The notes beneath the pieces are model-generated. The model saw only the letters and a program-made list of their open reading frames with translations. It was not told where the DNA came from and searched no databases. From positions 1-9,022 of the forward strand of contig DIUI01000012.1 in the NCBI GenBank assembly GCA_002428215.1: a DNA stretch of 9,022 nt. Reading direction: 5' to 3'. This document shows, one piece after another, positions 6,427-9,022 of this stretch (its first letter is position 1; every line of letters begins with the position of its first letter). This DNA comes from Prolixibacteraceae bacterium UBA6162. Its GTDB lineage: Bacteria > Bacteroidota > Bacteroidia > Bacteroidales > Prolixibacteraceae. Made by a program: the position numbers and the translations under genes.

Positions 6427-8748
6427 ATGAGCAGAAATTTTTCGAAAGTAGAGCAGGCCTTTTATACCGAATCGGGCAGTTATGAAATCAGTTCTGTAAC
6501 TCCTTATCTGTTGGTCGATAATTTCCCTAAACTTGGTTTGTTGTCAGCGCTGAGTTTTCTGGAGTGGGTCGCAGCAAATCCGGAAGGTGTTGTAACACTT
6601 CCTACGGGTAAAACAGCCATGCACTTTATCAGCAATACCCAAATGTTGCTCGAGAATTGGGAAAGCGATAAGGGACAAAAGCTATTGGGCGAATATGGAC
6701 TGGGAGGTTTGGTTAAGCCCAGTCTCGCCGGACTTCATCTGGTTCAGGCGGGTGAGTTCTATCCTATAAGTTCCAGTCAGCACAATAGTTTGTGGAATTT
6801 TATTCAAACCTACTATATCAAACAACTTGGTTTCGATGCCTCCAGGGCCTTATTGATTAACTCCGACGAAATCCGACTGGCCGGAGATCAAAATTTTGCA
6901 GAAGTGTTTCCCGGGTTTAAAATTGATTTGTCGCTGCGCTTTCGGGAGGCCCGGTCTCCTATGGAGAAACTGCAGCAGGATTCGATTTTTCTGATCGACA
7001 ATTGGTGTGGCGAATATGAACAGGCCATACGTGACAAGGGAGGCATTGGCTTTTTCCTAGGCAATATTGGCCCCGATGGTCATATTGCTTTCAATACACG
7101 GGGCACCAACCACTATGTTCCTACGCGTCTCACTGAAACCAATTTCGAAACCCAGGCCATAACTGCCGGCGACTTAGGCGGAATTGAGGTTTCACGAAAC
7201 CGGCTGGTTATTACCATAGGTTTAGGTTCTATAACCTTTAACCCCAACAGTAAGGCCATTGTATATGCTGCCGGTGAAGCTATTGCCGAGGTTGTGAGGG
7301 GGTCAGTCGAAAACGAGCCTTCAACCGTATATCCGGCTACTGCACTGCAAAAGCTGCCCAACGCAAGGTTTTATCTCACCAGGGGCGCTGCTGTTCAGCT
7401 AAAGGACAGCATCCGCCGATACTATTTCGATTCGCCGTGGAATCACCAAAAGACCGAGCGGGCCGTAATTGATCTTTGTAAAAAAATCAACAAGTTTGGC
7501 CCGAAAGTTACCCTCGAAGATTTGAAGGGCGATGAATTTTGTTCCCATATCCCTGACCTCAGCAAAAAAACAGTGCAGTCGGTCATCGACAGCATCACCC
7601 AAAAAATTCGCAAAGGGATGATGCGGGAGACCGACCAGATATTCTATCATACGGGCCCTCACCACGATGATATTATGTTGGGCATTATGCCGGTAACCAA
7701 CCGTCAAAGCAGGGATGCTTCGAACGAAATGCATTTTTCGGTGCTTACCTCCGGTTTTACTGCTGTTACCAACGCTTTCCTTCTTGATCTGCTGCGCGAT
7801 ACCCGGTATTTGATGGAACATGGAAAAATTGAGATGATTAACTATCCCGACTTTTTCACCAGTGGGTATCAGTTTAAATGGGATAAAGATGTTTATCACT
7901 ACCTCGACAGCATTGCAGCCAAAGACGAGGAAGGTAAGCGGCGGGGTGTATGCCACCGGTTGGTAAGGGCTATGACTCAGATTTGGAAACTGCAAAGTAT
8001 CCAGGATCTTGAGAATGCGATTTCTGAAACCATTGTTGTATTGGAACAGAGTTACGACGGGGCTAAAAATCCAACGAAAATTCAGTTGGTGAAGGGGATG
8101 ATTCGGGAGTTCGAGGAGGAACTGGTTTGGGCGCATTATGGGATTGCTGTTAAAAACGTGCACCATCTAAGACTCGGATTCTATCAGGGGGATGCGTTTG
8201 GTGGTGGACCCGACCTGCAACGCGACGTGATGCCAATTCTTGATGAATTCAGAAAATATAAACCTACTGTAATCAGTCTGGTTATGGATCCTGAAGGGAG
8301 CGGCCCCGACACCCACTACAAAGTTCTGCAGGCGACAGCTGCTGCTGTAAAACTATGGAACCAGGAGGCCGATTTGTCGGGTTTAAAGGTTATTGGGTAC
8401 CGGAATGTTTGGTTTCGCTACAATCCATGGGATGTTGAGGTGATTGTGCCGGTGTCGATGAACTCACTGGCAACCCTCGATAAATCGTTTACCGATTGCT
8501 ATCTGACTCAGGTTAATGCTTCTTTTCCCAGCTATCAGCTCGACGGGAAATTCAGTGACCTTACCCAGCGTGTTTGGCTCGAACAGCATCAGCAGATCCA
8601 GTTTTTATTGGGCAAGGACTTTTTTTACGAGAATGAGCATCCTCTGCTAAGGGCGACTCACGGGTTGATTTACATGAGGGAGTTGAATGTTAAGGAATTT
8701 CTGCGTGAGGCAGCCCTGTTGGGCAAATCGGTCGAAGGACTTTTGTAA
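6427..8748 (+). CDS. NagB-like (glucosamine-6-phosphate deaminase/isomerase family) and PIG-L/LmbE-like deacetylase fusion protein
   Basis: 773-residue predicted cytoplasmic protein without signal peptide. The frame opens at 6232 inside the ROK gene, but ATG 6427, 16 nt after the ROK stop with an A-rich leader, is the sensible start. The N-terminal half (about 30-325) is NagB/SugP-like: LPTGKTAMHF (58-67) as phosphate loop, NSDEI with D147 at the E. coli D72 position, and GPDGHIAFN (215-223) with D217 and H219 at D141 and H143. The E148 position is T224, so the classical triad is incomplete. The C-terminal half (about 400-670) resembles LmbE/PIG-L zinc N-deacetylases: PHHDD (411-415) gives H412, D414 and D415, and GPDTHYKV supplies H630. 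A helical insertion of roughly 85 residues separates these sites compared with MshB. NagB-LmbE fusions of about 640-670 residues are known in Bacteroidetes; this longer one looks divergent. It could deacetylate and then deaminate or isomerise an amino-sugar phosphate, but its substrate is not determined. Confidence 0.82.
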   Translation: MSRNFSKVEQAFYTESGSYEISSVTPYLLVDNFPKLGLLSALSFLEWVAANPEGVVTLPTGKTAMHFISNTQMLLENWESDKGQKLLGEYGLGGLVKPSLAGLHLVQAGEFYPISSSQHNSLWNFIQTYYIKQLGFDASRALLINSDEIRLAGDQNFAEVFPGFKIDLSLRFREARSPMEKLQQDSIFLIDNWCGEYEQAIRDKGGIGFFLGNIGPDGHIAFNTRGTNHYVPTRLTETNFETQAITAGDLGGIEVSRNRLVITIGLGSITFNPNSKAIVYAAGEAIAEVVRGSVENEPSTVYPATALQKLPNARFYLTRGAAVQLKDSIRRYYFDSPWNHQKTERAVIDLCKKINKFGPKVTLEDLKGDEFCSHIPDLSKKTVQSVIDSITQKIRKGMMRETDQIFYHTGPHHDDIMLGIMPVTNRQSRDASNEMHFSVLTSGFTAVTNAFLLDLLRDTRYLMEHGKIEMINYPDFFTSGYQFKWDKDVYHYLDSIAAKDEEGKRRGVCHRLVRAMTQIWKLQSIQDLENAISETIVVLEQSYDGAKNPTKIQLVKGMIREFEEELVWAHYGIAVKNVHHLRLGFYQGDAFGGGPDLQRDVMPILDEFRKYKPTVISLVMDPEGSGPDTHYKVLQATAAAVKLWNQEADLSGLKVIGYRNVWFRYNPWDVEVIVPVSMNSLATLDKSFTDCYLTQVNASFPSYQLDGKFSDLTQRVWLEQHQQIQFLLGKDFFYENEHPLLRATHGLIYMRELNVKEFLREAALLGKSVEGLL

Positions 8749-8790
8749 GTGATAAACCTTTGTCATTTTTCTTTTCTAACCTCTCATGTG

Positions 8791-8821
8791 GTTGGCTGTA
8801 TTGCCAAAAACTCTATTTTTG
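8791..8821 (+). promoter_or_regulatory. Candidate promoter for the downstream actin-fold gene
   Basis: TATTTTTG (8814-8821) matches TAnnTTTG exactly and is preceded at 19 bp by GTTG (8791-8794), a 3/4 match to the -33 box. Transcription would start near 8827-8829, almost at the ATG at 8835, or about 19 nt before the in-frame ATG at 8847. This suggests the last gene may have its own promoter besides read-through from the fusion gene. Confidence 0.38.
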
Positions 8822-8822
8822 G
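8804..8822. repeat. Short AT-rich inverted repeat after the fusion gene
   Basis: CCAAAAA (8804-8810) and TTTTTGG (8816-8822) form a perfect 7-bp stem with a 5-nt loop, extendable by two wobble pairs and one A-T pair. It overlaps the candidate -7 element. There is no following T tract and the stem is A/T-rich, so a terminator is doubtful; it may be incidental to the promoter or a weak attenuating structure. Confidence 0.3.
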
Positions 8823-8834
8823 TGACCGTTAACA

Positions 8835-9022
8835 ATGGATTTAGGTATGAGCACTGTTGGTGTTTGCATAGGAAGAGATACAATAACAGCCGCCCGGGTT
8901 ATGGAAGGCAAGGCAGTTGTAAAAAGCTCCATCGAAACCCCTTTCGACCGTCCTCAGCATGAGGTTCTGAAGGTATTGTACCACGCGGTAGAGGAGGTGT
9001 TTGATTCAGGAGTTACCAGCAT
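8835..9022 (+). CDS. N-terminal part of an actin-fold (ROK-like) sugar kinase or relative, partial
   Basis: An open frame of 62 codons with no stop runs off the window end. It opens MDLGMSTVGVCIGRDTITAA, followed by a short strand-turn-strand (ARVMEGKAVVKSSIETPF) and a helix with EVLKVLYHAVEEVF. This order (GVxIG loop, x-G-K turn, TP, long helix) is that of the first subdomain of ROK/hexokinase actin-like proteins. The phosphate loop reads GVCIGRDT instead of GxDxGGT, so the family aspartate is a cysteine and the second glycine is an arginine. The start may be 8835 or 8847 (MSTVGVCIG); the latter better fits the usual distance to the loop and the predicted transcription start. Its place behind a ROK regulator and an amino-sugar enzyme supports a sugar role. 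With only a quarter or less visible, another ASKHA protein, such as a pilus-assembly PilM-like one, is not excluded. Confidence 0.55.
   Translation, partial: MDLGMSTVGVCIGRDTITAARVMEGKAVVKSSIETPFDRPQHEVLKVLYHAVEEVFDSGVTS

Noticed and set aside
7399..8166. 255-codon minus-strand frame
   Set aside because: It is a long antisense shadow of the fusion gene. The plus-strand frame carries recognisable motifs through the same region, and the minus-strand translation has none.

Overview
The window looks like a stretch of ordinary chromosome from a Bacteroidota bacterium, probably Bacteroidales or Marinilabiliales-like. Start codons are preceded by A-rich sequence rather than Shine-Dalgarno motifs. 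Several intergenic regions carry matches to the Bacteroidota sigma-ABfr promoter (TTTG, about 20 bp, TAnnTTTG). The protein types also fit: a bifunctional PBP1A of the Bacteroidota kind and a NagB-like/LmbE-like fusion. Taxonomy is inferred from these signs only. I see no tRNA, rRNA, CRISPR array, insertion sequence or integrase.

Left part (1-3154): the 5' end of topA (DNA topoisomerase I) runs leftward out of the window. It is divergent from a complete gene for a class A penicillin-binding protein (806-3154). The 209-bp gap holds a candidate promoter for each direction. A 103-bp convergent gap then separates the PBP gene from rlmN.

Middle part (3258-5022, minus strand): a small FNR-type flavoprotein reductase gene is followed 58 bp later by rlmN, the radical-SAM methyltransferase for 23S rRNA A2503 and some tRNAs. 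Radical-SAM enzymes need an external electron supply, so this pairing may be functional.

Right part (5193-9022, plus strand): an amino-sugar-type cluster. A ROK-family regulator with an N-terminal winged helix is followed after 16 bp by a 773-residue protein joining a divergent NagB-like (glucosamine-6-phosphate deaminase/isomerase) domain to a PIG-L/LmbE-type deacetylase domain. After 86 bp comes the start of a gene that looks like an actin-fold (ROK-like) sugar kinase or related protein, cut by the window end. A plausible reading is a locus in which ROK senses a sugar ligand and the fusion protein deacetylates and deaminates or isomerises an amino sugar. However, the NagB-like domain has lost one residue of the classical catalytic triad, so its reaction is uncertain.

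The most interesting items are the divergent fusion enzyme and its ROK/ROK-like neighbours, the reductase-rlmN pairing, and the dense symmetric sequence upstream of the ROK gene.
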